Source: Congzhengia sp045635085
GTDB lineage: Bacteria > Bacillota > Clostridia > UBA1381 > UBA9506
NCBI GenBank assembly: GCA_045635085.1
Contig: JAZRBM010000013.1
Coordinates: forward strand, 1 to 64,000
DNA: 64,000 bases
Reading direction: 5' to 3'
The translations under genes were made by a program, and so were the position numbers. This document shows, piece after piece, positions 32,827 to 42,141 of the stretch (position 1 is the first letter of the stretch; each line of letters starts with the position of its first letter). The notes under the pieces are model-generated. The model searched no databases, was not told where the DNA came from, and saw only the letters and a list, made by a program, of their open reading frames with translations.

Positions 32827-33557
32827 GTATTCCAAAAGTGATTCACTATTGTTGGTTTGGGAAAGGCGAAATGCCAAAGATAGCTAAAAAATGTATAAAA
32901 AGCTGGGGAAAATATTGTCCTGACTATGAAATAATATGCCATAACGAAGACAATTTTGATTTGTCGCAAAACCGTTATATGTATGAGGCCTATAAAGAGA
33001 AGAAATGGGCGTTTGTGAGCGATTTTGCAAGGCTTAAGATCATTTATGATCATGGTGGAATCTATTTAGATACCGATGTTGAGCTTATAAAGCCTATTGA
33101 TGATTTGCTTGAAAACAAAGGCTTTATGGGATTTGATGAAAAAGGTATCGTTGCAACGGGACTTGGTTTTGGTGCAGAAAAAGGAAACGAAATAATCGGA
33201 GAATTTCTGAAAGATTATGATGATATACCGTTTGTTTTAGAAGATGGTAGCTTCGACCTTACTCCTTGTCCCGACCGAAATACAGATGCTTTAATAAGGC
33301 TTGGTATGGATATTAAAAATACAAATCAGACTTTTATGGATATGGTTTTTCTTCCAAGAGAGTATCTTTGCCCGATGGATTATTATACAGGGAAAAAGAC
33401 TATAACCCAAAACACATATTCCATACATCATTACAGCGCTTCATGGACATCGGATGTGACAAAAAGAACAACGAGGATTAAAAGGATTATCGGTGTTAAG
33501 ATGTATGACAAGCTATACGGCAAGTTTTTGCATAAATTCAAGTGGTTGGAGTGGTAA
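32823..33557 (+). CDS. GT32-type glycosyltransferase (capsular polysaccharide synthesis)
   Basis: 244 residues. It opens IPKVIHYCWFGKGEMP and contains FARLKIIYDHGGIYLDTDVEL, the DXD metal/nucleotide-sugar motif of the GT32 family (Gly_transf_sug), typical of capsule transferases. It is soluble or peripheral. It overlaps the flippase stop by 4 bases and is followed after one base by the next gene, so translational coupling is likely. The sugar transferred cannot be told from sequence. Confidence 0.85.
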   Translation: MSIPKVIHYCWFGKGEMPKIAKKCIKSWGKYCPDYEIICHNEDNFDLSQNRYMYEAYKEKKWAFVSDFARLKIIYDHGGIYLDTDVELIKPIDDLLENKGFMGFDEKGIVATGLGFGAEKGNEIIGEFLKDYDDIPFVLEDGSFDLTPCPDRNTDALIRLGMDIKNTNQTFMDMVFLPREYLCPMDYYTGKKTITQNTYSIHHYSASWTSDVTKRTTRIKRIIGVKMYDKLYGKFLHKFKWLEW

Positions 33558-33558
33558 T

Positions 33559-35076
33559 ATGCCTGAACAAATTATGAATAAAATTAAAAAGAGTATTTTA
33601 CCCCAGTGGAAAGTGTGCTTTATCTCTGCACTTATTATGGGACTTATTGCTCATTTATATAAAATTACAAATTGGCTTCCTAATTGGGATGGTCTTGTTT
33701 TCAGATATGATGCGCAAAATATGATTTCAATGGGAAGGTGGTTTCTCCCGGTAGTGTGTGCTCCAAGTTCCTTTTATGATTTGCCCTTTATTGCAGGTCT
33801 TATGGCAATAATCTTTCATGGTCTTGGTGCTGTATGCATCTGCAAAATGTTTGGTGTCAGAAAAAATATAACAGCAGCACTTATAGGTGCATTAGTTGCC
33901 ACGTTCCCTACGGTTACGTCTGTAATGATGTATAACTATGTGGCAGACGGTTATGCCCTTGCATTCCTTTTTTCGTGTATTGCGGCGATGCTTCTTACAA
34001 AGGACAAGCCATGTTATATCAGTTCTTTGGTATTGATAGCATTATCAGCAGGAATATATCAGGCGTACATAACAGTTACAATAATGTTGTTACTTTTAAG
34101 CTTGATTCTTGATGTACTTTACAAGAATATAGACTTAAAAAAAATATTAATTAAATGCTTAAAGTTTTTACTGACAGGCGTTTTGGGTATGGTTCTGTAT
34201 TATTTGGTGATGGTAATTCTTCTTAAAATTACTGGAACAACACTTTTGGAGTATCAGGGTATAGGTAACGCAGCATCTTTTAACGGTATTGATATAGCAG
34301 GTGCATTATACACTATAAAAGAGTCTTTTGTCAGTTACTTCTTTGATTTTTCTAAAGGAGCGAATGTGTTTGGTATAATAAACTCTATTGTGTTTGTTCT
34401 GTCCGTTGTGTTGTATCTGACGGATGTTATTAAAAACAAATTAAGTATTGGCAAAATCCTGATGCTTGGCGTTTTTGTGATTTTGCTACCTATTGGAGCA
34501 AGTGTGCTTAGCTTTATTAACAGCGGAATAGATTATCATAACCTGATGAAAATGGGTTTTTTGGTATTTTATCTGTTGTTTATACTACAATACGAAAATT
34601 CAGTACAAAATGCTTTAAAATCCTGGGCAATACTTGGTGTTGTGGCTTTACTTATCTTTAATCAAACAATCATTGCAAATATCAGTTATCATAAACTGAA
34701 TATGGCTTATGAAAAGTCTTATGGCACTTTAATCCGTATTGCGGACCGAATCGAACAGACCGAAGGTGCCGGAGAATGTGATAGTATTTTAGTTTTAGGC
34801 TATCTTCCCGAAAGTGAGGCTTATAGCGCAGAGCTACCACCTGATATGACGGGAACAACAGATGGCTATATTTTGAGAGCAGATGATGAAATAGTCGGTC
34901 AGAGCGTTTTATGCAGCGCATTAAATGATTATTGCGGAAAAAATTATAAATTTGTTTCAGGTGAAGAAAAAGCGGATCTTCTGAAAAGAATTGATACAGA
35001 CAGTTTAAATAACTGGCCTGCAAAAAATTCAATATCAGTCATTGATAATGTAATTGTTATAAAGTTTGGGGATTAA
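33559..35076 (+). CDS. Multi-spanning GtrII-like glycosyltransferase
   Basis: 505 residues with about 10-11 membrane spans and a C-terminal extracytoplasmic domain. The early loop has NWDGLVFRYDAQNMISMGRW, whose acidic and arginine residues fit the glucosyltransferase GtrII/DUF6056-like group of undecaprenyl-phosphate-sugar-dependent enzymes that modify polysaccharide outside the membrane. A DPM1-like enzyme that could supply such a donor is encoded at 49223. ATG 33559 is used, with GGAGTGG upstream; an earlier in-frame ATG lies within the previous gene. Confidence 0.7.
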   Translation: MPEQIMNKIKKSILPQWKVCFISALIMGLIAHLYKITNWLPNWDGLVFRYDAQNMISMGRWFLPVVCAPSSFYDLPFIAGLMAIIFHGLGAVCICKMFGVRKNITAALIGALVATFPTVTSVMMYNYVADGYALAFLFSCIAAMLLTKDKPCYISSLVLIALSAGIYQAYITVTIMLLLLSLILDVLYKNIDLKKILIKCLKFLLTGVLGMVLYYLVMVILLKITGTTLLEYQGIGNAASFNGIDIAGALYTIKESFVSYFFDFSKGANVFGIINSIVFVLSVVLYLTDVIKNKLSIGKILMLGVFVILLPIGASVLSFINSGIDYHNLMKMGFLVFYLLFILQYENSVQNALKSWAILGVVALLIFNQTIIANISYHKLNMAYEKSYGTLIRIADRIEQTEGAGECDSILVLGYLPESEAYSAELPPDMTGTTDGYILRADDEIVGQSVLCSALNDYCGKNYKFVSGEEKADLLKRIDTDSLNNWPAKNSISVIDNVIVIKFGD

Positions 35077-35088
35077 GAGGTAAATAAT

Positions 35089-35949
35089 ATGGTATATTTT
35101 TGTGCGGACGATTATGGTATATCTACCTATGGCAATAGTCGCATAGAAAATTGTCTTGAAAATGGGGTTTTAAACAAGGTTAGTGTTTTGCCAAACGGCG
35201 AAATATCAGATTTCAAACAGCGTTTGGCAGGTACTAATACGACACTATCTTTACATATTAATTTGGTGGAGGGACGTCCGCTTTCGGAACCGAATGATGC
35301 CAGCTTGCTAATATCGGATAAAGGATACTTTAAATATTCATTTATAGGCTTGTTTTTTCTCTCCATCTCAAATAAAAGGAAGGAATTTGAAAAACAAATT
35401 TATAAAGAAATACAAAGTCAGATTAAATTTTGGAAAAAGGCTATGGGTGAAAACATATCGGTTTCAATAGACAGTCATCAGCACACCCACATGATACCGC
35501 TTATTTTTAAAACTCTGATGCGTGTGATAGAAGATGAAGGTCTAAATGTCCAAAGTATTCGTATTCCTGCAGAGCCAATTTCACCATATGTTTTTACACC
35601 ATCATTATATTTTGAATATAACCTCATAGGTTTGATAAAGCAATGGCTTTTAAAAACTTTTGCTTTGGTAAACCGAAGGGAATTGAAAAAATCAAAAATA
35701 CAATCTGCATATTTTATGGGAATTTTGTTTTCGGGTAAATTAAACGAAGCAAGAATAAGAAAACTGCTTCCGCACTATCTGAAACTTGCAAATAAATATA
35801 ATAAAAATATTGAGATTGGATTCCATCCGGGATATGTAAAAAGCGGAGAGAAATTGCTTGACGGAAGCAGACAAGATTTTAGTAAGTTTTATTATTCTCC
35901 CTGGCGTAATACAGAGTACAATACACTTTTAAATTTTAACTATGAATAA
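35089..35949 (+). CDS. ChbG/YdjC-family carbohydrate deacetylase
   Basis: 286 residues. Family motifs: CADDYG at 5-10 (catalytic Asp), LHINLVEG, DSHQHTHM (metal histidines) and GFHPGY. ChbG/HpnK enzymes remove an acetyl group from N-acetylated sugars. Here it may deacetylate a lipid-linked sugar or oligosaccharide made by the cluster; it has no signal peptide, so it acts inside. A moderate ribosome site (AAGAGG) precedes the ATG. Confidence 0.85.
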   Translation: MVYFCADDYGISTYGNSRIENCLENGVLNKVSVLPNGEISDFKQRLAGTNTTLSLHINLVEGRPLSEPNDASLLISDKGYFKYSFIGLFFLSISNKRKEFEKQIYKEIQSQIKFWKKAMGENISVSIDSHQHTHMIPLIFKTLMRVIEDEGLNVQSIRIPAEPISPYVFTPSLYFEYNLIGLIKQWLLKTFALVNRRELKKSKIQSAYFMGILFSGKLNEARIRKLLPHYLKLANKYNKNIEIGFHPGYVKSGEKLLDGSRQDFSKFYYSPWRNTEYNTLLNFNYE

Positions 35950-35968
35950 ATGAAAGAAGGATTCAAAA

Positions 35969-36649
35969 ATGCCCTACATTGATAGTGAGAAAGTTGACGA
36001 GAAAACAAGAGTAAAATTGGAAGCTTTAATCGAAAAATCCTATTTAGGATATTGGAGAAAGAAAAGACTCTTTGATATATTCTTTGCGACGATAATTTTG
36101 ATTGGCTTTCTTCCGCTTATGATAATCATTGCGATTGTTATATGCATTGACGATCCAAGTGCCGGACCATTCTTTAAACAAAAAAGAGTTGGACGACATG
36201 GAGAGGAATTTTATATGTATAAATTCCGCACAATGCGTCCTAATGCAGAAGCACTTTTGGAGCAGTTGAAAGAAAAAAACGAAATGGACGGACCTGTTTT
36301 TAAAATCAAAGAAGATCCGAGAATAACAAGAGTAGGAAAAATTTTAAGAAAACTATCTCTTGATGAATTGATGCAATTCTTTAACGTTTTCAAAGGTGAT
36401 ATGACTTTGGTAGGTCCCAGACCACCTCTGCCAGGGGAAGTTGAGCATTACACCGATTATCAGAAGCTTCGTCTGCACGTAACCCCCGGACTCACCTGCA
36501 CATGGCAGATAAGTAAAAACAGAAACGACATTCCATTTGAACAGTGGGTTGAAATGGACCTTGATTACATACAAAACAGAACCTTCCCCGGTGATATACT
36601 AATAATGCTGAAAACACCTATTGTTATGCTTAGCGGAACAGGAAGGTAG
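35969..36649 (+). CDS. Initiating sugar-phosphate transferase (monotopic phosphoglycosyltransferase)
   Basis: 226 residues with one re-entrant hydrophobic segment (about 33-55) preceded by the basic KKRLFD box. The catalytic FKQKRVGRHGEEF..YKFRTM block follows, then KLSLDELMQFFNVFKGDMTLVGPRP. This is the bacterial sugar transferase domain (WbaP/PglC/EpsL group) that links the first sugar-1-phosphate to undecaprenyl phosphate. It lacks the N-terminal multi-span domain of WbaP-type proteins, so it is the short form. It defines the cluster as a Wzx/Wzy-type pathway. Confidence 0.92.
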   Translation: MPYIDSEKVDEKTRVKLEALIEKSYLGYWRKKRLFDIFFATIILIGFLPLMIIIAIVICIDDPSAGPFFKQKRVGRHGEEFYMYKFRTMRPNAEALLEQLKEKNEMDGPVFKIKEDPRITRVGKILRKLSLDELMQFFNVFKGDMTLVGPRPPLPGEVEHYTDYQKLRLHVTPGLTCTWQISKNRNDIPFEQWVEMDLDYIQNRTFPGDILIMLKTPIVMLSGTGR

Positions 36650-36706
36650 CCGAATTTTTACCGTTTGAAGCAGATTTTGATTGTTTTAAAGATGGGAGAT
36701 AGAAAT

Positions 36707-37837
36707 ATGAAAGTTGCAATGGTTGGACATAAAGTTATTCCCTCAAGACGTGGCGGAATTGAAAACGTGCTCACTTCTTTGTGTCCGTTGCTTGTCGAAA
36801 AAGGAATAGATGTTACCTGCTACAACCGCAGTTCCGATAAAGTGGAAAATGAATATATCGGCACTGTTAAAGATAAAAAATATAAAGGTGTAACACTTAA
36901 AAATGCGTGGACAATCAACAGAAAAGGACTCTCTGCTATGGTTGCTTCCTTTACTGCGGCAATTTGTGCAACTTTCGGAAAATATGATATAGTACATTTT
37001 CACGCAGAAGGTCCTTGTGCTGCTATGTGGATACCAAAAATGTTTGGGAAAAAGTGCGTTGCAACAGTTCATGGACTTGATTGGCAAAGAGAAAAATGGG
37101 GCAAGGGATTTGCCTCTCGCTATATAAAATTCGGAGAGCGTGTTATGGTAAAATGCGCTGACGAAATAATTGTCTTAAGCGAAAGTGCCCGTGAGTATTT
37201 TAAGAAAACCTATAATCGTGACACTGTACTTATTCATAACGGAATAGATAAGCCTAATAAAAAAGAAGCAGATGAAATCACAAAAATATACGGACTTTCA
37301 AAAGATGAGTATATTTGCATCGTATCACGACTTACTGCTGAAAAGGGTGTTCATTATCTTATTGATGCGTATAACAGTATTAAAACAAATAAAAAACTTG
37401 TTATCGCAGGGGATACCAGTGATACTGATGAGTATGTTGAACTATTAAAGCAAAAAGCATTGGGAAATCCTGATATTATTTTTACAGGCTTTATATCAGG
37501 TGATGTATTAACCGAAATATATAGCAATGCTTATGTAGTTACTCTTCCTTCTGATATCGAAGGAATGTCTCTTAGTCTTTTAGAGGCTTTAGCATATGGT
37601 AATGCAGTTTTATGCTCTGATATTCCTGAAAACACATTGGTTACAGAAAGCAAAGCAATGCACTTTAAAAAGAGTAATGTGGAGGATTTGGCGGAAAAAC
37701 TGCAAGCAATGTGCGATGACGAGAAGATTGTTAAGGAGCTAAAAAATGGTGCTAGAGAATTTATACTTAGTAAATACAACTGGAACGATGTTGCAGATTC
37801 CACGTACAACCTATATAAAAAAGTAATGAAAAAATAA
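36707..37837 (+). CDS. Glycosyltransferase family 4
   Basis: About 376 residues with the GT-B fold. The N-terminus MVGHKVIPSRRGGIENVL carries the GG acceptor-side loop. Around 180-215 there is VLIHNGIDKP and SRLTAEKGVHYLIDAY, and near 280 DIEGMSLSLLEALAYG with the EX7E motif that binds the nucleotide sugar. It is a retaining transferase of unknown sugar. ATG 36707 with GGGAGAT is preferred over an upstream TTG. Confidence 0.88.
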   Translation: MKVAMVGHKVIPSRRGGIENVLTSLCPLLVEKGIDVTCYNRSSDKVENEYIGTVKDKKYKGVTLKNAWTINRKGLSAMVASFTAAICATFGKYDIVHFHAEGPCAAMWIPKMFGKKCVATVHGLDWQREKWGKGFASRYIKFGERVMVKCADEIIVLSESAREYFKKTYNRDTVLIHNGIDKPNKKEADEITKIYGLSKDEYICIVSRLTAEKGVHYLIDAYNSIKTNKKLVIAGDTSDTDEYVELLKQKALGNPDIIFTGFISGDVLTEIYSNAYVVTLPSDIEGMSLSLLEALAYGNAVLCSDIPENTLVTESKAMHFKKSNVEDLAEKLQAMCDDEKIVKELKNGAREFILSKYNWNDVADSTYNLYKKVMKK

Positions 37838-37856
37838 AAGGAAGGTAACTTATGTT

Positions 37857-38828
37857 ATGAAAGGATATACACTTACTACAAAAACCAAGAAAAACATAAG
37901 AGTGTTGAAACTCTTTTTAATAAGTCTGGTTTTTGTTTCGATAGCAGCGTCTATTGCAATAATTGGCTGTAATTATATTGGGAATCGTAACTTCAAAGAG
38001 ACCTTTTATAGTGTAAGCAGCCTTAAGGTGAATAACAAGATAAGAATTATTCAAATTTCCGACCTGCATAATTGTTCATACGGAAAGAATAATAGAAAGT
38101 TGGTTGACAGAGTTAAAAACCTAAATCCGGATTTGATAGTTTATACCGGAGACATAGTTGATTCAAAAGCAAAATCAAATGACAGAGTAATAAGTTTATG
38201 CAAAGAACTTGCAGATGTTGCTCCATCATATTACATATATGGCAACAACGAAGTGGAAATGTATTATGACATTCCTCTAACTCAGGAATCTCTTGATAAG
38301 AAGTTTGGGTTCAATGATAATAACCGACAGCCCGGTAAACTTTTGGAAATCACAGACGATCTTACAAGAAAACTTGAAGCAACAGGTGTAAAGGTACTTA
38401 AAAACAAGTCAGACACTATAACAATTGGGACAACCGATGTGGATATATATGGAGTGCTTACATCTAATCCGTCATCCCTCTGGTCGTATGCAGGTGAAAG
38501 CTTTGATGAATATATGTATTCAAATGAAAACAATTTAAAAATCACAGCAATTCACGAGCCGTTAGTGTTTGAAGAATATTCTCCTGACTCATGGGGTGAC
38601 TTGATGCTAGCTGGACATAACCACGGTGGCACAGTTAAAATACCAATGATTGGTCCATTATACACACATGATGGAGGCTTTCTGCCAGATCGACGCGGTC
38701 ATTATGTTAGTGGCAGATATGAAGTTCAAGGAAGACCACTAATTATAAGTTCGGGACTCGAAAACAAAAATATTATGAGAATCAACAATCAGCCGGAAAT
38801 TGTGATTGTTGATATAAATAAATTTTAA
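37857..38828 (+). CDS. Membrane-anchored metallophosphoesterase (YkuE-like)
   Basis: 323 residues. A membrane anchor (about 17-38) is followed by a calcineurin-like phosphoesterase with ISDLHNC, YTGDIVD, YGNNEVE, and near the end LAGHNHGGTVKIP: the metal-binding D-x-H, GD, GNxE and GHxH motifs are all there. It acts outside the membrane, perhaps on lipid-linked or polymer phosphate. It is an unusual member of an exopolysaccharide operon. Spacing to both neighbours is about 20 bases. Confidence 0.85.
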   Translation: MKGYTLTTKTKKNIRVLKLFLISLVFVSIAASIAIIGCNYIGNRNFKETFYSVSSLKVNNKIRIIQISDLHNCSYGKNNRKLVDRVKNLNPDLIVYTGDIVDSKAKSNDRVISLCKELADVAPSYYIYGNNEVEMYYDIPLTQESLDKKFGFNDNNRQPGKLLEITDDLTRKLEATGVKVLKNKSDTITIGTTDVDIYGVLTSNPSSLWSYAGESFDEYMYSNENNLKITAIHEPLVFEEYSPDSWGDLMLAGHNHGGTVKIPMIGPLYTHDGGFLPDRRGHYVSGRYEVQGRPLIISSGLENKNIMRINNQPEIVIVDINKF

Positions 38829-38851
38829 TGTCGGAAAGGAGTGCATAATAA

Positions 38852-40210
38852 ATGATTTCCTCACTTTTGCAAAAATTACCTCTTGCAGTAGTAGGACTAT
38901 TACTGGTTGTATCAGCACTTATAATATACTTTCGTTCAAAGAATGTTACAAAAAGTGAGTTCTTAAAGATATTCAAAAGCACACGTTTAATAGGTGCGTG
39001 GATATTGATTTTCGTGTTCGTTATCTCAGGTATATTTGGAATTTTTAATCATATAAAAGCAAAACACTCTGTTACGGCTGTTGTAGCACTTAATTATTCA
39101 GAAGCGTCACAGGCTCAAAATTCCAACGGAACAAGATACAACATGGCAGAGATAATCTGTGATGAGGTTGTAGAAAAAGCTATTGAAATGGGTGCTTTAG
39201 AAAATGTAACTGTAAAACAATTAAAGAACTGCTTGTGTGTTTATCCCTATATACAGGGCGATGTGAACGACAAGTCTAATTATCACATTTCTACTGAATT
39301 CATCGTAGAATATCACGCTTCAAAGCACACCGACCACTTAGACGCTGAAAATGTAATTACCTTGATAACAAGTGCCTATAAAGAATACTACATAGAAAAA
39401 TACACGGATAATTTCAGTCTTACAAGCAAAGAGGACAAACCTGATTATAGTACAATGGAATATATGGACATTGTAACCTATTTCAATAAGGAAACAACTG
39501 CTGTTTTAAACTATCTTTACGGAATGGCTGAAAAAGGTCCAAGCTTTGTTACAAAAAACAATACTACATTTCACGCAATAGCACAAAAGGTACATCAATT
39601 TAAAGAAACACAAATAGATCAAAATCTTAAATCCTTGGTCTTGCAACATGGAGTTGTAAGAGATAAGGATAGCTACATCGAAAGGCTTTCCTACCAAAAC
39701 AAAAATACAGATTTCGACAGGCAAAGAAATAAAGCATCATTCGATATTTGCAATCAGGCAATTGATATGTATTCCGAGGAAATGACAAGAGTCGTTCTTG
39801 TTCCTACATGGGATGAGGGCGGAAAATATTATATGGGTAGAACAAAAGTCGGTATTGATGAACTTTCTGTTATGGCGACAACATTCAGCAATAATGTTGC
39901 TTCAAATGAGAAAGAAATAATGGACAACAATCTTGTTATAGGAAAGATGAAAGGCTCATCAGGCAATACATCAGCAAATGCAGAAGCAGACGCACTTATT
40001 ATAGCTATAGACAAGAGCATCGATGACTTTACGAACGAAGCGATTACTGCCGGCAGAGAATATTCAAATTATAGAATGAACCAATGTATTGCAGTCAGCA
40101 TTTCAGGAACTTCTTTGTTTAGTGAGTTAAAGACAATCATTATATTTATGATGCTTGCTTATATTGCTGCGTATGTATTTACAGTTTCTAAAAAATTTCC
40201 AAAAGCTTAA
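38852..40210 (+). CDS. Polysaccharide co-polymerase-like membrane protein (unassigned)
   Basis: 452 residues. Membrane segments at about 9-27 and 45-65 and a last one at about 425-445 enclose an extracytoplasmic domain of about 360 residues with helical stretches. This is the Wzz-like polysaccharide co-polymerase topology, but I cannot see a clear Wzz signature. Its immediate downstream neighbour has the same architecture plus a GGDEF-like tail, so the two may form one chain-length or export complex. A good ribosome site (AAAGGAG) precedes the ATG. Confidence 0.6.
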   Translation: MISSLLQKLPLAVVGLLLVVSALIIYFRSKNVTKSEFLKIFKSTRLIGAWILIFVFVISGIFGIFNHIKAKHSVTAVVALNYSEASQAQNSNGTRYNMAEIICDEVVEKAIEMGALENVTVKQLKNCLCVYPYIQGDVNDKSNYHISTEFIVEYHASKHTDHLDAENVITLITSAYKEYYIEKYTDNFSLTSKEDKPDYSTMEYMDIVTYFNKETTAVLNYLYGMAEKGPSFVTKNNTTFHAIAQKVHQFKETQIDQNLKSLVLQHGVVRDKDSYIERLSYQNKNTDFDRQRNKASFDICNQAIDMYSEEMTRVVLVPTWDEGGKYYMGRTKVGIDELSVMATTFSNNVASNEKEIMDNNLVIGKMKGSSGNTSANAEADALIIAIDKSIDDFTNEAITAGREYSNYRMNQCIAVSISGTSLFSELKTIIIFMMLAYIAAYVFTVSKKFPKA

Positions 40211-40237
40211 ACACAAAATGATACAGGAGGGTAAAAA

Positions 40238-42115
40238 ATGAAGAATTTTCAGATTATAAGATATTTAAAAAAGATTCTGCCTATCATTGTAATTTTTTGT
40301 GTTTTAGCAACTTATGCAATAAATTTCAAACTTAAGAATTCCAACACATTTGTTGCTTCGGAAGTTATTCATTACAATGATCCGGGGGCAGAGCAAGGAC
40401 TTACACCAACAGGTTCAAAACTTGATGTTAATGAAATCAAATCATCGGCTGTAATGAGCAAAGTTGTTGACAGAATGGGACTTACAGGTATTTATTCGGT
40501 TGATAGTCTGATATCAAGAATATCAATAACACCCCTTCCCGATGAGGATAAGATTGCACAGAAAGAAGCCAAACTTGAAGAAGGCGAAGAATATGTTTAT
40601 GAGCCAAGTACATATGTTGTTTCTTTTACTGCTACAAACAACGAAGGAACAGAGTTAGCAAGAACTATACTTGATGAAACCTTAGATGTTTATTTTGCAG
40701 AATACAGTCAAAAATATGTTAATGTTGCTCCGGCAAAAAATGTCATAGATAATATAGAAAACGAAAACTATGATTATATCGAAATAGTTGAAATGATTGA
40801 TACGGGTATTGATGAAACATTAAACACATTATACCAGCGTATGGACCAAACACCCTATTACAGAGCAACAAAAACAGGGGTATCTTTTAACGATTTGGCA
40901 GATGAATTTAGCTACATAAGACACGTTAAACTATCTGACTTGTTTTCAAAAATATATAAGTACCAGATAACTAAAAATAAAACTGTGCTGATTTCAGACT
41001 ACACTACAAGAATTGATAATAACGATATATCAAACACAAAAGAAGAAAGTCTGGTGGAAGATACCGTCGCAGTTATTGATGCTTATGTAGAAAAAATGAG
41101 AGAATCAGGAAATACAAATATTACTCACGAGTATATCCTGGATAATGTGCATGAGCGTAATTTAACAGATTCTTTTGCACCGGGCGATCAAACCGTAACA
41201 TATGACGAACTCATATATGGTTGGAGAGAACACAATGAAAAAAAGGAACATTCAATTATTGACTCTGCGTACTGTCAATATGTTATCGACACCTTCCAAA
41301 AATGTACGGGAGCTTGCGGTGGTACTTGCAGCGGCTTGGGTCAGACATGTACCCAATTGGGCAATGAAAGCTATGCACAAATTCAAGGGGAGATTGATAC
41401 AGAAATCAAAGAACTTATTTCTGATTTGAATGGCTTATACAGTACAACGATGAAAACTAATGAGGAATACAATGAATATCTTGGTGCAAGTTATATTTCG
41501 GTATTATCCTCTGCTTCGGTTAAACCGAGTGTTAATGTAAACCTATATACATTAATTGCATTCTTCTTCCTTATAATCCTTTGCTGTGGCGGTGCGCTTG
41601 TATTAGGAAGACTTGGAGATATTATACATTATATTTTCTACACAGACCATCTTACAGAGCTTAATAACCGTGCATACTTTGATAAGTATTTGAAATCTAT
41701 GGACAAAAAACTATTAGATGACGGTACGGTGTATTGTATGGTTGATATAGCAAATCTTGCAAATATAAATGCCGATCATACACGTCAGACGGGTGACGAC
41801 ATTATAAAGATGTTTACAATGTACCTGAAAGAAACCTTTGGAAAAACAGATGCAGAGTTTATTTACAACGGAAACGGCAGCTTTGTAATTTTGGCAAAGG
41901 ATACTGATTACATTACCGTTGAAGATATAATGAGGTTGTTCCAGTTAAGACTTGATGACCGTGAAGAATATAAGGACATCAGGATAGAATATAAGGTTGG
42001 TATTGCAGAAACATTTAAAGAAAATCAAACTGCAAGAAAACTGCTTTCTGAGGCAATAAAAAGTAAAAAGGAATACGTTTCCGAGCCGCTGAAAAAGGAA
42101 GTTGTGACCGAATAA
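40238..42115 (+). CDS. Co-polymerase-like membrane protein fused to a degenerate GGDEF domain
   Basis: 625 residues. Membrane segment 1 is at about 12-29. A large extracytoplasmic domain (about 30-435) holds the cysteine cluster KCTGACGGTCSGLGQTC at about 354-370. Membrane segment 2 (about 436-458) is followed by a cytoplasmic GGDEF-like domain (about 465-610). Its start FYTDHLTELNNRAYFDKYL matches the DxLTgLxNR opening of GGDEF domains. The active-site loop reads YNGNGSF instead of RxGGDEF, so it cannot be a cyclase. It may bind c-di-GMP or GTP as a receptor and pass the signal through the membrane to polymer length or export. AGGAGGG precedes the ATG; the Wzy-like gene follows 26 bases later. 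Confidence 0.75.
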   Translation: MKNFQIIRYLKKILPIIVIFCVLATYAINFKLKNSNTFVASEVIHYNDPGAEQGLTPTGSKLDVNEIKSSAVMSKVVDRMGLTGIYSVDSLISRISITPLPDEDKIAQKEAKLEEGEEYVYEPSTYVVSFTATNNEGTELARTILDETLDVYFAEYSQKYVNVAPAKNVIDNIENENYDYIEIVEMIDTGIDETLNTLYQRMDQTPYYRATKTGVSFNDLADEFSYIRHVKLSDLFSKIYKYQITKNKTVLISDYTTRIDNNDISNTKEESLVEDTVAVIDAYVEKMRESGNTNITHEYILDNVHERNLTDSFAPGDQTVTYDELIYGWREHNEKKEHSIIDSAYCQYVIDTFQKCTGACGGTCSGLGQTCTQLGNESYAQIQGEIDTEIKELISDLNGLYSTTMKTNEEYNEYLGASYISVLSSASVKPSVNVNLYTLIAFFFLIILCCGGALVLGRLGDIIHYIFYTDHLTELNNRAYFDKYLKSMDKKLLDDGTVYCMVDIANLANINADHTRQTGDDIIKMFTMYLKETFGKTDAEFIYNGNGSFVILAKDTDYITVEDIMRLFQLRLDDREEYKDIRIEYKVGIAETFKENQTARKLLSEAIKSKKEYVSEPLKKEVVTE

Positions 42116-42141
42116 GACTATGAAAGGAGGGCAAATGAACT

